Assembly (NCBI GenBank): GCA_021651055.1
Contig: JAJHOH010000001.1
Location: 2,542,001 to 2,606,000 of the forward strand
Source of the DNA: Candidatus Manganitrophus morganii
GTDB lineage: Bacteria; Nitrospirota; Nitrospiria; SBBL01; Manganitrophaceae
Direction of reading: 5' to 3'
DNA: 64,000 nucleotides
Part shown: piece after piece, positions 53,061 to 62,695 of the stretch
How the letters are laid out: the number at the start of each line of letters is the position of its first letter
Position numbering within the stretch: the first letter of the stretch is position 1
Made by a program: the position numbers and the translations under genes
The notes under the pieces: generated by a model
Database searches by the model: none
The model's input: the letters and a program-made list of their open reading frames with translations, nothing else
What the model was told of the DNA's origin: nothing

Positions 53061-53585
53061 ATGGAAAGAGGAACTGTGTTTACAGTCGGTATTCTGACCA
53101 TCAGCGACAAGGGCTCGGCCGGAAAACGGGAAGACGCCAGCGGCCTGCTTCTCCACCAACTGGTCGATCAGCTTCCGGGTAAGGTGACGGTTTACCAGGT
53201 CATCCCGGATGAGAAGGAGGCGATCCAAAATCAGCTGATCTCCTTTTCCGATCGATGGAAGGTCGATCTGGTCTTGACGACCGGAGGAACCGGCGTTTCT
53301 CCCCGCGATGTCACCCCGGAGGCGACGATGCAAGTCCTCGATCGCCTGATTCCCGGCATGGGGGAGGTCATGCGCATGGAAGGATATCGAAAGAACCCCA
53401 AGGCGATCATCTCCCGCGGCATCGCCGGCGTCCGCAAGCAGACCCTCATCGTAAACCTCCCCGGCAGCCCCCGCGCCGTCCGGGAGAATTTTGAGATCCT
53501 CCTCCCGGCCCTCCCTCATGCCATTGAGAAAATGAAAGGGGATGAAGAAGATTGCGGAATCCCTCCGCGCAATGAGAGGGTCTAG
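53061..53585 (+). CDS. moaB: Molybdenum cofactor biosynthesis protein, MoaB/Mog family
   Basis: This 174-residue protein belongs to the MoaB/Mog family, which adenylylates molybdopterin before metal insertion. It has VGILTISDKGSAGKREDASG at the start, LVLTTGGTGVSPRDVTPEATMQVLDRLIPGMGEVMRMEGYRKNPKAIISRGIAGV, and IVNLPGSPRAVRENFEILLPALPHAIEKM. Mog and MoaB cannot be separated on sequence alone; the single protein of this length resembles both. No other cofactor genes lie in the window. It is adjacent to ruvB without a gap. Confidence 0.9.
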   Translation: MERGTVFTVGILTISDKGSAGKREDASGLLLHQLVDQLPGKVTVYQVIPDEKEAIQNQLISFSDRWKVDLVLTTGGTGVSPRDVTPEATMQVLDRLIPGMGEVMRMEGYRKNPKAIISRGIAGVRKQTLIVNLPGSPRAVRENFEILLPALPHAIEKMKGDEEDCGIPPRNERV

Positions 53586-53685
53586 TTTTCCAAATTCTCT
53601 TCTTTTCCTTCGATGGCTCTTGTAGTATACTCTCAAGGGATCGAGTCTTTCCGGTTTTCCCGGAATCGAGCATCCGAGGTCGCGT

Positions 53686-55653
53686 TTGGAAGAAGGGATC
53701 CTTTTTCGTCTGGCGTTTGATCAAGCCTCCGTCGGCATGGTGGTGCTGGCCATGGATCCGCTCGGCCAGTTTATCCAGGTCAATCCGGCATTCTGCCGGA
53801 TGACCGGATATTCCCGGGAAGAGCTGTTGGCGCGCGATTTTCAAAGCATTACCGCCCCCCAAGACCTGGAAAAAAACCTCAAAGGGATACGCTCCCTTCT
53901 CGAACAGCCGATCCCGTCCCTGCAGATTGAAAAGCGCTACATCCGAAAAGACGGCCGTCCCTTTTGGGTCCGTCTGAATGCTTCTCTGCTTCGGGACGAC
54001 CGGGCAAGGCCGACCTGCATCGTTGTCGAAGTGGAAGACATCGAAACCCATAAGAAAACGGAAGAGGCGTTGCGGGAGACCGACCAGACGCTCCGTCCGC
54101 TGATTCAAGCGTCTCCTCTGGCCATCGTGACCATCGACCTCGAGCTGAATGTGAAGATGTGGAACCCGGCGGCCGAACACCTCTTCGGATGGCGCACCGA
54201 GGAGATCCTCGGCCGCCCCCTTCCGATTATCCCGCGGGAAAAGCAGGAGGAGTTTCAGCTTTACGTCGACCGTTTGGTGGAGGATGGACCGACGTTTGTG
54301 AATACCCCCAAGCGGCGGGTCCGAAAAGACGGCACGGTGATCGACGTTCGGGTTTCGACCGCGCTCCTGCGCAATGCCGACGGCAAGGTCAACGGCATCA
54401 TGGGAATCTTCACCGATATCACCGAGGAGAAGCGCCTGGAAGCGGAGCTTCGCCACGCTCAAAAGCTGGAGGGGATCGGTCAATTGGCCGGCGGGATCGC
54501 CCATGAGTTCAACAACCTCCTGACGGCGATCATCGGCAATATCGAATTGGTGCTGGGGGAGACCGTGTCGGGATCACGTCTGCACGCCACCCTGTCCCGG
54601 GTCGATCAGGCGGCGCAACGGGCGGCGGTGCTCACGCAGCAGCTTTTGACCTTCAGCCGGCGATCGAGGATCGATTTGAAACCGCTCCATCTGCAGGTCG
54701 TGGCCGAGGAGGTGGTCTGTCTCCTCGGCCAGACGTTCGATCGGCGCATCCGTCTCCGCGTCGAATCGGTCGAAGGGGTCTGGCCGGTTTTTGCCGATGC
54801 AGGTCAGATGAACCAAATCCTGATGAATCTCTGCGTGAACGCGCGGGATGCCCTCCTGGAGCGGTTGGGGGAGACGGAGAACCCAAGAGAGCCGGCCGAT
54901 TGGGAGCCCCGGATCGTCATCGGGATAGAAAATGCCCCTTGTGATGAAGACTTCTTTCGCGCTCACCCGAAGGTCAAACCGGGGGAGTATGTCTGCCTGT
55001 CGGTTTCCGACAACGGCATCGGGATCGACGAAGCGATCCGGCACCGGATTTTCGAGCCCTTCTTCACCACGAAAGAGGTGGGGCGCGGCACCGGCCTGGG
55101 CTTGGCCGCTGTCTATGGGATTATCCGGCAGCATCTGGGATGGATCGAGCTGCAGACCGTAAAGAGCGAGGGGACGGTTTTCAAAATCTATCTCCCAGCA
55201 GGACAGAATGCGCAGGTCCTCGATCAACAGGCGGGCCGGCCGAAGCGGGTCGCCGGCGGGGATGAAACGATCCTTTTTATTGACGACGAGGTGGCCATCC
55301 GACAATTGGCCAAGACGGTTTTGGAGCAGTATGGATACCGTGTCCTCCTGGCGGGAGACGGGGTCGAGGCGGTGGGGATTTTTCAGCGCGAGATTGATCG
55401 GGTTCACCTCGTCGTTCTCGATCTGATGATGCCGCGCCGGTCGGGAGAAGAGGTGTTCCGGGAATTGAGAGCCCTCGCCCCCGGCGTGAAGATCCTCATT
55501 TCAAGCGGCCACCCTCCGGCCGGCGGCGATTTGTCCGCGCTCGGCGGCCCTGCCGCCGGGTTCATCTCCAAACCCTACCATCCGGACGATCTGGCCCGGA
55601 AGGTGAGGGCTCTGCTCGACCGATCGGGCGGAAAAGGACCATCCTCTCACTGA
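53686..55653 (+). CDS. Hybrid histidine kinase: PAS-PAS-HisKA-HATPase-receiver
   Basis: The 655-residue cytoplasmic protein has two PAS domains (about 5-120 and 130-250), a HisKA domain with the phospho-acceptor His in [17 protein letters not shown], an HATPase domain with the N box ([10 protein letters not shown]), DNGIGI and [13 protein letters not shown], and a C-terminal receiver (about 528-650) with DDE at its start and the acceptor Asp in [12 protein letters not shown]. No membrane segment is visible, so it senses an internal signal, perhaps through a PAS-bound cofactor. The start is a TTG at 53686 with GAGGT upstream. A possible -10 (TATACT, 53626-53631) lies upstream without a good -35. 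No partner regulator is adjacent. Confidence 0.92.
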   Translation: MEEGILFRLAFDQASVGMVVLAMDPLGQFIQVNPAFCRMTGYSREELLARDFQSITAPQDLEKNLKGIRSLLEQPIPSLQIEKRYIRKDGRPFWVRLNASLLRDDRARPTCIVVEVEDIETHKKTEEALRETDQTLRPLIQASPLAIVTIDLELNVKMWNPAAEHLFGWRTEEILGRPLPIIPREKQEEFQLYVDRLVEDGPTFVNTPKRRVRKDGTVIDVRVSTALLRNADGKVNGIMGIFTDITEEKRLEAELRHAQKLEGIGQLAGGIAHEFNNLLTAIIGNIELVLGETVSGSRLHATLSRVDQAAQRAAVLTQQLLTFSRRSRIDLKPLHLQVVAEEVVCLLGQTFDRRIRLRVESVEGVWPVFADAGQMNQILMNLCVNARDALLERLGETENPREPADWEPRIVIGIENAPCDEDFFRAHPKVKPGEYVCLSVSDNGIGIDEAIRHRIFEPFFTTKEVGRGTGLGLAAVYGIIRQHLGWIELQTVKSEGTVFKIYLPAGQNAQVLDQQAGRPKRVAGGDETILFIDDEVAIRQLAKTVLEQYGYRVLLAGDGVEAVGIFQREIDRVHLVVLDLMMPRRSGEEVFRELRALAPGVKILISSGHPPAGGDLSALGGPAAGFISKPYHPDDLARKVRALLDRSGGKGPSSH

Positions 55654-55820
55654 TTGAGGCCCGATATTCTGTTTTTCTTTCCCTCCCATCGGTTCAGATC
55701 ATTTATAAAGAATCATCCCTCCCGGTCCGATTTGAATCTGGGACAGCCTACAAAAGCGCTTGAAAAACAGGCTTAAATGGGCTATACTCCTAAAATTTCC
55801 CTGAATGGAGGTAGCCTCGT
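55654..55820. promoter_or_regulatory. Gap with the promoter of the aromatic amino acid cluster
   Basis: TTGAAA at 55760-55765, a 17-base spacer and TATACT at 55783-55788 give a strong sigma-70 promoter (ten of twelve matches). Transcription would start near 55795. The leader of about 26 bases has GGAGGT (55807-55812) and no room for an attenuator or riboswitch. Nothing else is recognised in this gap. Confidence 0.75.
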
Positions 55821-56918
55821 TTGTCCGAAACAGATCCCCTGGTCCCGCTTCGTCGGAAGATCGACGAAATCGATGAGCGGATTCTTGCGCTTTTAAACGA
55901 TCGGGCCCGCATCGTCCAAGATGTCGGAAAGATCAAAAAAAATCAGCAGGCCGATTTTTACGCCCCCTCCCGCGAGCAGGCGATCTATGATCGATTGACC
56001 CATCTCAATCCCGGGCCGTTTCCGAACGAAGCGCTCAAGAGCGTCTTCCGAGAAATCATCTCAGCCTCCCTCTCCCTTGAAGGGCCGATCAAGGTCGCCT
56101 ACTTGGGGCCTCGCGCGACCTTCACGCACCTGGCCACCATGCAGCGCTTCGGTTTTTCGGCCACCGACATCCCGGTCAACAGCATCAAGGAGGTCTTCGA
56201 TGAGGTCGAGCGGGGACGGACCGATTTCGGCGTGGTGCCGATTGAGAATTCGACCGAGGGGGTCGTCAATCATACGCTCGACCTTTTCGTCGATTCCCCG
56301 CTGAAGATCTTCGGAGAAATCCTGCAAGAGGTCTCGCATCACCTCATGTCGAAGACCGGTCAGATCGGGGATCTCCGCCGGATCTACTCTCACTCGCACG
56401 CCATCGCGCAGTGTAAAAACTTTTTGGAGACGAACTTGCCGCGGATTCAGGTGACCGAGACCTCCAGCACCGCGCGGGCGGCCGAGCTGGCGCAGGAAGA
56501 TCCGACCGCCGGGGCGATCGCTTCCGAGCTGGCGGCCAAGCTTTATAATCTGGTCGTCATCAAGCGGCGGATCGAGGACAACATCAATAATTTCACCCGG
56601 TTCTTGGTGGTCTCTCAGAAAGGGGCGCCGCGGAGCGGACGGGACAAAACCTCGGTGATGTTCTCGATCAAGGATCGGGTCGGCGCCCTCTATGAGATGC
56701 TCCGTCCTTTTTCCGCCCAACAGATCAACCTGACGAAGATCGAATCGCGGCCGTCGAAGAAGAAGGCGTGGGAGTATATCTTCTACATCGATATGATCGG
56801 CCATCTGGAAGACGAGATGATCCGGACCGCCATCGAAGAGCTCCGGGGCCAGGCGGTTTTTCTGAAGGTCCTCGGCTCCTATCCGATGGCGGAAGAGATG
56901 AAAAACGAGAAGAAATGA
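55821..56918 (+). CDS. pheA: Bifunctional chorismate mutase / prephenate dehydratase (P-protein)
   Basis: It converts chorismate to prephenate and then to phenylpyruvate. The 365-residue protein has an AroQ chorismate mutase domain (about 8-90, PLVPLRRKIDEIDERILALLNDRARIVQDVGKIKK), a prephenate dehydratase domain (about 92-275, VAYLGPRATFTHLA and VVPIENSTEGVVNHTLDLF) and a C-terminal ACT domain (about 285-360) with the Phe-binding ESRP motif, so feedback inhibition by phenylalanine is expected. The start is a TTG after GGAGGT. It leads the aromatic cluster, and its stop overlaps the next start. Confidence 0.96.
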   Translation: MSETDPLVPLRRKIDEIDERILALLNDRARIVQDVGKIKKNQQADFYAPSREQAIYDRLTHLNPGPFPNEALKSVFREIISASLSLEGPIKVAYLGPRATFTHLATMQRFGFSATDIPVNSIKEVFDEVERGRTDFGVVPIENSTEGVVNHTLDLFVDSPLKIFGEILQEVSHHLMSKTGQIGDLRRIYSHSHAIAQCKNFLETNLPRIQVTETSSTARAAELAQEDPTAGAIASELAAKLYNLVVIKRRIEDNINNFTRFLVVSQKGAPRSGRDKTSVMFSIKDRVGALYEMLRPFSAQQINLTKIESRPSKKKAWEYIFYIDMIGHLEDEMIRTAIEELRGQAVFLKVLGSYPMAEEMKNEKK

Positions 56919-58006
56919 TTAAAGTCAGCCCCGATATCGCCGGCATCATTCCTTATCCTCCCGGCAAGCCGATGGAGGAGCTCGAGCGGGAGCTCGGGAT
57001 CAAAGGATCGATCAAGCTTGCGTCGAACGAGAATCCGCTCGGGCCTTCGCCGAAGGCGGTGGCGGCGATCCGAAAAGGGATGGAGAAGATCCAGCGCTAT
57101 CCCGACGGGGCCGGTTATTATCTGAGGGAAGCGTTGGCCGAAAAATGGAAGGTCGAGCCCTCGCAGGTGATCATCGGGAACGGCTCGAACGAGATCATCG
57201 AATTGCTTGTCCGAACGTTCATCCTGCCGGGGGATGAGGCGATCATGGCCGATCCGAGCTTCTCGCTTTATTCATTGGTGGTTACCACCGGCCACGGCAA
57301 GCCGGTTCAGATTCCGCTGAAAGAGGGGAGACACGATCTTGCCCAGATGGCGAAGGCGATCACCCCGAAGACCAAGCTGGTTTTTGTCTGCAACCCGAAC
57401 AACCCCACCGGGACAATTGTCGACAAAAGAGAGGTCGCCCGGTTTCTGCTGCGGGTTCCGAGGCGGATCTTGGTGATTTTCGACGAGGCCTATGCCGAAT
57501 ATGCCACCGACCCCGATTTTCCTCAGACGATCGATTCCCTCCGAGAAGGGGCGTCGGTGATTTTTCTTCGGACCTTTTCGAAGATTTACGGCCTTGCCGG
57601 TCTTCGGATCGGTTATGGGATCAGCCGGCCGGAGGTGATCGACTACATGAACCGGGTGCGGCAGCCGTTTAATACCAATCTGCCGGCGCAGCAGGGGGCG
57701 CTCGCGGCCCTTTCGGATGAGGCCCACCTCTCCAAGTCGCTTCGGATCAACCAGGAGGGAAAGGAGTCTCTCTGTCGGCAGTTTGATGAGATGGGACTTT
57801 CCTATTTCCCATCCGAGACGAATTTTATTTATTTTAATCTCAACGGCTCCGACCTTTCGCTCGGCAAGAAAGTTTTTACCGCGCTCCTCCACAAGGGGGT
57901 GATTATCCGGCATCTGGAGGGGCTCCATCTTCGGGTGACCATCGGCCTTCCGAAGGAGAATCGGCGATTCATTCAATCGCTGAAAGAAGTTTTGTCTTTA
58001 AAGTAG
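56915..58006 (+). CDS. hisC: HisC-type aminotransferase in the aromatic cluster
   Basis: This 363-residue PLP enzyme of fold type I resembles histidinol-phosphate aminotransferase. It has [42 protein letters not shown] and the PLP lysine in [18 protein letters not shown]. No other histidine genes are present. Its place between pheA and aroF suggests it can transaminate phenylpyruvate and hydroxyphenylpyruvate; HisC of Bacillus subtilis is known to serve both roles. The ATG at 56915 overlaps the pheA stop. Upstream in-frame extension lies inside pheA and is rejected. Confidence 0.93.
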   Translation: MIKVSPDIAGIIPYPPGKPMEELERELGIKGSIKLASNENPLGPSPKAVAAIRKGMEKIQRYPDGAGYYLREALAEKWKVEPSQVIIGNGSNEIIELLVRTFILPGDEAIMADPSFSLYSLVVTTGHGKPVQIPLKEGRHDLAQMAKAITPKTKLVFVCNPNNPTGTIVDKREVARFLLRVPRRILVIFDEAYAEYATDPDFPQTIDSLREGASVIFLRTFSKIYGLAGLRIGYGISRPEVIDYMNRVRQPFNTNLPAQQGALAALSDEAHLSKSLRINQEGKESLCRQFDEMGLSYFPSETNFIYFNLNGSDLSLGKKVFTALLHKGVIIRHLEGLHLRVTIGLPKENRRFIQSLKEVLSLK

Positions 58007-58019
58007 TAAGGAGTTCAAA

Positions 58020-59033
58020 ATGATCATCGTCTTAAAACCGAGCGCCACCGAGCGGGAGATTGGGCATATCGTCGCCAAGATCAAAGAGGCCGGCTTGAAA
58101 TCGCACATCAGCAAGGGAGAGGAGCGGACGATCATCGGCGTTGTCGGCGATGAACGGGCTCTCCAGAGCCAGCCGCTCTTGGCCTTCCCCGGGGTCGAGG
58201 GGGTTCTGCCGATCCTGGCGCCGTACAAGCTGGTCAGCCGCGAGTTCAAGAAAGAAAACACGGTTCTCGATGTGCAGGGAATCCAGATCGGCGGAAAGCG
58301 GCTGGTGATGATGGCCGGTCCCTGCTCGGTCGAGAAGCAAGATCTCCTCTCCTCGATCGCCCAGGAGGTGAAGGAGGCGGGGGCGGTGATCCTGCGGGGC
58401 GGGGCCTTCAAGCCGAGGACCTCTCCTTATGCTTTCCAGGGATTAGGGGAAGAAGGGCTCGAATATCTGACCGAGGCGAAGAAGAAAACAGGTCTTTTAA
58501 TTATCACCGAAATCATGGACCCGCGCGATATGCCGATGATGCTCAAACACGCCGATATTATTCAGATCGGGGCGCGGAACATGCAAAACTTTCGTCTGCT
58601 GGCGGAAGTCGGCTCTTACAACAAGCCGGTGATGCTCAAACGGGGTCTCTCCGCCACGATCAAAGAGTTTCTTCTCTCGGCCGAGTACATCATGGCGGCC
58701 GGTAATTCTCAGGTCATTCTCTGCGAGCGGGGGATTCGAACTTTCGAGACGGCGACGCGGAACACCCTCGATCTCTCCGCCGTCCCGGTGATCCGGGAGC
58801 TGTCGCATCTCCCGATCATCATCGATCCGAGCCATGCGGTCGGAAAAACAAACCTGGTTGCCCCGATGGCGAAGGCCGCGGTGGCGGCGGGGGCCGACGG
58901 TCTGATCATCGAAGTCCACTCCAATCCGGAGGAGGCCTACTGCGACGGGGAGCAGGCGATGCTGCCGAAGGATTTCAAAACCTTGATGGCGCAGCTGAGG
59001 CGGATCGCGGCGGCAGTAGATAGAGAATTATAA
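58020..59033 (+). CDS. aroF: 3-Deoxy-7-phosphoheptulonate synthase (DAHP synthase, type I beta)
   Basis: It joins phosphoenolpyruvate and erythrose 4-phosphate, the first step of the shikimate route. The 337-residue protein has an N-terminal ferredoxin-like regulatory domain (about 1-68, [21 protein letters not shown]), as in Thermotoga DAHP synthase, which is feedback-controlled by Tyr and Phe. The TIM barrel has [43 protein letters not shown] and [15 protein letters not shown]. It is not fused to chorismate mutase; that activity is in pheA. AGTAAGGAG precedes the ATG. Confidence 0.96.
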   Translation: MIIVLKPSATEREIGHIVAKIKEAGLKSHISKGEERTIIGVVGDERALQSQPLLAFPGVEGVLPILAPYKLVSREFKKENTVLDVQGIQIGGKRLVMMAGPCSVEKQDLLSSIAQEVKEAGAVILRGGAFKPRTSPYAFQGLGEEGLEYLTEAKKKTGLLIITEIMDPRDMPMMLKHADIIQIGARNMQNFRLLAEVGSYNKPVMLKRGLSATIKEFLLSAEYIMAAGNSQVILCERGIRTFETATRNTLDLSAVPVIRELSHLPIIIDPSHAVGKTNLVAPMAKAAVAAGADGLIIEVHSNPEEAYCDGEQAMLPKDFKTLMAQLRRIAAAVDREL

Positions 59034-59040
59034 AAACGTC

Positions 59041-59053
59041 ATTCGTTAAATGT
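59041..59053 (+). repeat. Single copy of the ATTCGTTAAAYGT repeat
   Basis: ATTCGTTAAATGT lies in the 36-base gap between aroF and tyrA. It differs by one base from the units at 46104-46173 and by two from those at 19075-19107. Confidence 0.6.
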
Positions 59054-59069
59054 TTTCACAGGAGTTCCA

Positions 59070-59930
59070 TTGCTCTTCAAACAAATGACCATCATCGGCG
59101 TCGGCCTGATCGGCGGTTCTTTAGGCCTGATCTCCAAGCGGAAGAAGATCGTCGAAAGTGTCGTCGGATACGGCAAGAAACGGGGAAGCCTTCAGAAGGC
59201 GACCGCGATGGGGGTGATCGATCGGTATGTCCTTACCCTCCCGAAGGCGGTCGAGGGGGCCGATCTGGTTGTCCTCGCCACGCCGGTCGGGACCTTTGAG
59301 CGAATCTGCCAGGCGATCGCCCCGCATCTGAAAGAAGGGGCGATCGTGACCGATGTCGGAAGCGTCAAAGGGGCCTGGGTCGCCCGGATGGAATCGCTGA
59401 TGCCGCGCCACGCTTTTTTTGTGGGAGGACATCCGATTGCGGGGCGCGAGAAGTCGGGGGTCGAGGCGGCGACGGCTGAACTCTTTCAGGGAAGCCGCTG
59501 CATTCTGACGCCGACCGCTCAAACCGACCCGAAGGCGCTCAAGAAGGTGGCCGCGCTTTGGGAAAAGGCGGGGGCGCGCGTCTCGGAGATGAACCCTTCC
59601 GACCATGACCAGATTTTGGCGGCGGTCAGCCATCTTCCTCATCTCGTCGCTTATGTGTTGATGGAAACATTAACCCATCCGAAAATCGCGAAGAAAAATC
59701 CGGTCCAGTTCTCGGCAGGGGGGCTGCGCGATTTCACCCGGATCGCGGCGAGCTCCCCGGAGATGTGGCGCGATATTTTTCTGCTCAACCGGGACGCCGT
59801 GGTCGAGATGGTCGATCTCTACCAGGAGTCGCTTGAGAAGGTGAAGAAGAAGATCCTGGAGGGGGACGCGGCGGGCTTGATGGAAATTTTCGAACGGGCC
59901 AAGGCGATCCGCCAGAAAGCGCTGTCATGA
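59070..59930 (+). CDS. tyrA: Prephenate dehydrogenase
   Basis: It converts prephenate to 4-hydroxyphenylpyruvate in tyrosine synthesis. The 286-residue protein has the NAD-binding GVGLIGGSLGL, DVGSVKGAWV, GGHPIAGREKSGVEAA and the dimerisation domain motif HDQILAAVSHLPHLVAYVLMETL. No ACT domain follows, so feedback control may act elsewhere, or through the barrel-domain enzyme AroF. Cyclohexadienyl dehydrogenase using arogenate cannot be excluded. The start is a TTG with AGGAG at 59060-59064. Confidence 0.95.
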   Translation: MLFKQMTIIGVGLIGGSLGLISKRKKIVESVVGYGKKRGSLQKATAMGVIDRYVLTLPKAVEGADLVVLATPVGTFERICQAIAPHLKEGAIVTDVGSVKGAWVARMESLMPRHAFFVGGHPIAGREKSGVEAATAELFQGSRCILTPTAQTDPKALKKVAALWEKAGARVSEMNPSDHDQILAAVSHLPHLVAYVLMETLTHPKIAKKNPVQFSAGGLRDFTRIAASSPEMWRDIFLLNRDAVVEMVDLYQESLEKVKKKILEGDAAGLMEIFERAKAIRQKALS

Positions 59931-59940
59931 ACGTCTGTTT

Positions 59941-60003
59941 GTAGGGGCGAATCTGGTATTCGCCCATGGTACGGGTCAGGGCGATCACAAGGATCGCCCC
60001 TAC
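59941..60003. repeat. REP-like element with two hairpins before aroA
   Basis: GTAGGGGCGA (59941-59950) and TCGCCCCTAC (59994-60003) are perfect inverted ends. Inside lie two hairpins: GGGCGAAT/ATTCGCCC (59944-59951, 59957-59964) and GGGCGATC/GATCGCCC (59979-59986, 59992-59999). It fills most of the gap between tyrA and aroA. A related half-element lies just after aroA. Confidence 0.8.
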
Positions 60004-60020
60004 GAGATAAAAAATTTAGA

Positions 60021-61313
60021 ATGAAAACGCCTGTGAAAAAACGCCCCCTGCGGGGAACGATCACGGTTCCTGGGGATAAATCGATCACCCATCGGGCGGT
60101 GATCTTCTCGGCGCTGGGGGAGGGGTCGAGCGAGGTCATCGGCTATCTTCCTTCTGAAGATTGCGAGCGGACGATCACTGCGTTTCGAGAGATGGGGATT
60201 GCCATTTCCGTCGAGACGGTGAACGGTCTTCCCTCTCTCCATGTGCAAGGGAAAGGGCTCTGGGGACTGACGGAGCCGACAGGGGTCATCGACTGCGGCA
60301 ACTCCGGAACGACGCTGCGCCTTCTGACCGGATTGCTGGCCGGGAAGCCGTTTTTCTCGGTGCTGACGGGAGATGCCTCGCTTCGGAAACGGCCGATGCG
60401 GCGGGTCATCGATCCTCTCCAGACAATGGGGGCGGAAATCCTCGGCCGATCGGGAGGGACGTTGGCTCCGCTGGCGATCTCCGGAAAGAAACTCAACGGA
60501 ATTGATTATCGACTCCCGATCGCAAGCGCCCAGGTGAAATCGGCGATCCTGCTGGCCGGCCTGACCGCCTCGGGGGTGACGACCCTCTCCGAGCCGAGCC
60601 GGTCGCGTGACCACACCGAACGGATGCTGCGTTCCCTGGGTGTCCGGTTCGAGGAAAACAACGGGCGGCTTTCCGTCGTCGGCGGCTCGTCTTATCCCGG
60701 CAAGCGGATCGAGGTTCCGGGGGATCTCTCCTCGGCGGCCTTTTTTCTGGTCGCCGGGGCGATCATCGAAGGTTCGGAGATCACGATCCGAAAAATCGGG
60801 GTCAATCCGACCCGGACCGGTCTCCTGGAAGTATTGAAGGAGATGGGGGCGGAGATCACGGTGACCCCTCTTGAGCCGATGGGAGACGAACCGGTCGCCG
60901 ACCTGACCGTCCGTTCCACCTCACTCCACGGGGCAGTGATCGGGGGGGATCTGATTCCCCGCACGATCGATGAGTTCCCGATCCTCTGCGTCGCGGCGGC
61001 GGCGGCCGAAGGGGAAACGGTGATCCGGGACGCGCAAGAACTACGGGTCAAAGAGAGCGATCGGATCGCCGCGATGGCCCAGGCGTTGCGGGGAATGGGG
61101 ATCGCGGTGGAGGAGTTTCCCGATGGGATGCGGATCGAAGGGAAGAAAAAGTGGAAGGGAACCTTCTGCGAGACACATGGAGACCACCGAATCGCCATGT
61201 CGATGGCGATCGCCGGGCTTGTCGCGGAGGGGGGAAATGAGATCGACGACGTTGCCTGCATCGACACTTCTTTCCCGGGATTTTTGGGGTTGTTGGCAAC
61301 GTTGACAGAATAG
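60021..61313 (+). CDS. aroA: 3-Phosphoshikimate 1-carboxyvinyltransferase (EPSP synthase)
   Basis: It transfers enolpyruvate to shikimate 3-phosphate, the next-to-last step of chorismate synthesis. The 430-residue protein has GDKSITHRAVIFSAL, IDCGNSGTTLRLLTGLLAG, LRKRPMRRVIDPLQ, ASAQVKSAILLAGL and DEFPILCVAAAAAEG. Gly in the GNSGTT block marks the usual glyphosate-binding region; the GxxGTxxR pattern is intact. Length and motifs are ordinary. A REP-like element lies before it and another directly after it. Confidence 0.97.
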   Translation: MKTPVKKRPLRGTITVPGDKSITHRAVIFSALGEGSSEVIGYLPSEDCERTITAFREMGIAISVETVNGLPSLHVQGKGLWGLTEPTGVIDCGNSGTTLRLLTGLLAGKPFFSVLTGDASLRKRPMRRVIDPLQTMGAEILGRSGGTLAPLAISGKKLNGIDYRLPIASAQVKSAILLAGLTASGVTTLSEPSRSRDHTERMLRSLGVRFEENNGRLSVVGGSSYPGKRIEVPGDLSSAAFFLVAGAIIEGSEITIRKIGVNPTRTGLLEVLKEMGAEITVTPLEPMGDEPVADLTVRSTSLHGAVIGGDLIPRTIDEFPILCVAAAAAEGETVIRDAQELRVKESDRIAAMAQALRGMGIAVEEFPDGMRIEGKKKWKGTFCETHGDHRIAMSMAIAGLVAEGGNEIDDVACIDTSFPGFLGLLATLTE

Positions 61314-61334
61314 GGCGGAAACAAAGGTCCGCCC
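61313..61334. repeat. Second, shorter REP-like element after aroA
   Basis: GGGCGGA (61313-61319) and TCCGCCC (61328-61334) form a 7-base stem with an 8-base loop. The bases after the stem (CTACGAGAG) match those after the element at 60003, so they are copies of one family. It overlaps the aroA stop by one base and reaches to the cmk start region. Confidence 0.7.
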
Positions 61335-61350
61335 CTACGAGAGATTGCGT

Positions 61351-62046
61351 GTGCGAAAACTAATCATTGCCATTGACGGTCCGGCGGCGGCCGGTAAGAG
61401 CACTGCGGCGAAGAATTTGGCCAAACGGCTCGGCTATCTCTATCTCGATTCGGGTGCGCTCTATCGCGCCATTGCCTGGAAGCTTCTTCAAGAAAAGATC
61501 AATCCGGAGTCCCAGGAGAACGTCGAGGCGGCGGCCCAATCAATCGAAATCGAGTTCCGACTGAAGGGAGAGCAGACCGAGATCTGGGTCGGGGGGATCG
61601 ATGTTACCCCTTCCCTTCGATTGCCGGAAGTGACCCGGGTCTCTTCGATTGCGTCGACCTATCCGGGCGTTCGAAAGAAGCTCCTCTCCATTCAGCGGTC
61701 GATCGGAAGCGGCGGCGGGGTCGTGATGGAAGGACGCGATATCGGCACGGTCGTTTTTCCCGAGGCCGATCTGAAGTTCTATCTCGATGCGACCACCCCG
61801 GTCCGGGGGCTGCGCCGGCACAAAGAGCTCGAGCAGAAGGGGATCCCGTCCGACCTGGAGAAAACGACCCGGGAGATCGAGGAGCGGGATCTCAAAGACA
61901 GCCGTCGGCACGTTGCCCCGTTAAAAAAGAGCGAGGATGCCATTGTGATCGATTCCACCCCGCTGAACCTGGAGGAGGTGATCGCGCAGATGGTCCAAGA
62001 AGTCGAGAAAAAGCTCACGGCCAAACAGGCGAAGAAACTGAAATAG
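61351..62046 (+). CDS. cmk: Cytidylate kinase
   Basis: It phosphorylates CMP and dCMP with ATP. The 231-residue protein has the P-loop in AIDGPAAAGKSTAAKNLAKRLGYLYLDSGALYRA, the EGRDIGTVVFPEADLKFYLDA motif, and a C-terminal region ending in KKLTAKQAKKLK. Start options are TTG 61345 and GTG 61351. GAGAG at 61339-61343 fits 61351 better. The order aroA-cmk-plsC-ispH-rpsA is found in several phyla. The spacing to plsC is 7 bases. Confidence 0.94.
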   Translation: MRKLIIAIDGPAAAGKSTAAKNLAKRLGYLYLDSGALYRAIAWKLLQEKINPESQENVEAAAQSIEIEFRLKGEQTEIWVGGIDVTPSLRLPEVTRVSSIASTYPGVRKKLLSIQRSIGSGGGVVMEGRDIGTVVFPEADLKFYLDATTPVRGLRRHKELEQKGIPSDLEKTTREIEERDLKDSRRHVAPLKKSEDAIVIDSTPLNLEEVIAQMVQEVEKKLTAKQAKKLK

Positions 62047-62053
62047 TTTCCAA

Positions 62054-62686
62054 ATGATGCTTTATCGAATCGCGCATGTGGTGGTTTGGACCCTGGCGAG
62101 GCTCTTTTTCCGGATCAGAGTGATCGGTGAGTCTTACGTTCCACGGGAAGGGGGGGTGATTGTCGCAGCCAATCACAACAGCTATTTTGATATTCCCCTT
62201 CTCGGCTGTGTCCTCTCCCGCCGGGCCGACAACATTGCGAAGAGCGAGCTTTTCCGAAATCGGCTCCTCGCCGCCCTTTTCAGGACGCTCGGCGGATTTC
62301 CGGTGCGGCGCGGGACAATCGATCGGCAGGCGATCGGCGAGGCGGTGCGGCGATTGAAAGCAGGGCATCTTCTGGCGATGTATCCGGAAGGAACACGCAG
62401 TAAGGACGGCCGGCTCCAGTCTCCGAAGCCGGGGATCGGAATGATGGTGGCGCTCTCGGGGGTGAAGGTCATTCCGGCCTATATCGATGGAACTGCGCCG
62501 GTCCGTCCCTTTCGGCGGGTGACGGTGGTCTTCGGCAAGCCGATCGATTTTAAGGGTCAAATTCAAGAGATTGAAAGGGTTGAAAAAGAAGGTATCAATC
62601 CCAAAATACTTTATGCTACAATTTCACAGGAAATCATGAGCGAGATTGCGGCACTAGAACGGACATTGGCGGAGACCAATCGTTGA
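62054..62686 (+). CDS. plsC: 1-Acyl-sn-glycerol-3-phosphate acyltransferase
   Basis: It makes phosphatidic acid from lysophosphatidic acid at the inner membrane. The 210-residue protein has the NHxxxxD box (NHNSYFDIPLLG), FPVRRGTIDRQAI, the YPEGTRSKDGRLQSPKPG block, and VIPAYIDGT. A hydrophobic N-terminus (about 3-22) anchors it. The family is broad; glycerol-phosphate acylation is the standard role and fits here. Its stop lies just before the ispH start. Confidence 0.92.
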   Translation: MMLYRIAHVVVWTLARLFFRIRVIGESYVPREGGVIVAANHNSYFDIPLLGCVLSRRADNIAKSELFRNRLLAALFRTLGGFPVRRGTIDRQAIGEAVRRLKAGHLLAMYPEGTRSKDGRLQSPKPGIGMMVALSGVKVIPAYIDGTAPVRPFRRVTVVFGKPIDFKGQIQEIERVEKEGINPKILYATISQEIMSEIAALERTLAETNR

Positions 62687-62695
62687 GGGGTGGGG

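Noticed and set aside
52056-53636. Very long open frame on the minus strand opposite ruvB and moaB
   Set aside because: Long antisense frames are common in GC-rich coding DNA; ruvB and moaB are clear on the + strand, and the antisense product has no recognisable domain.
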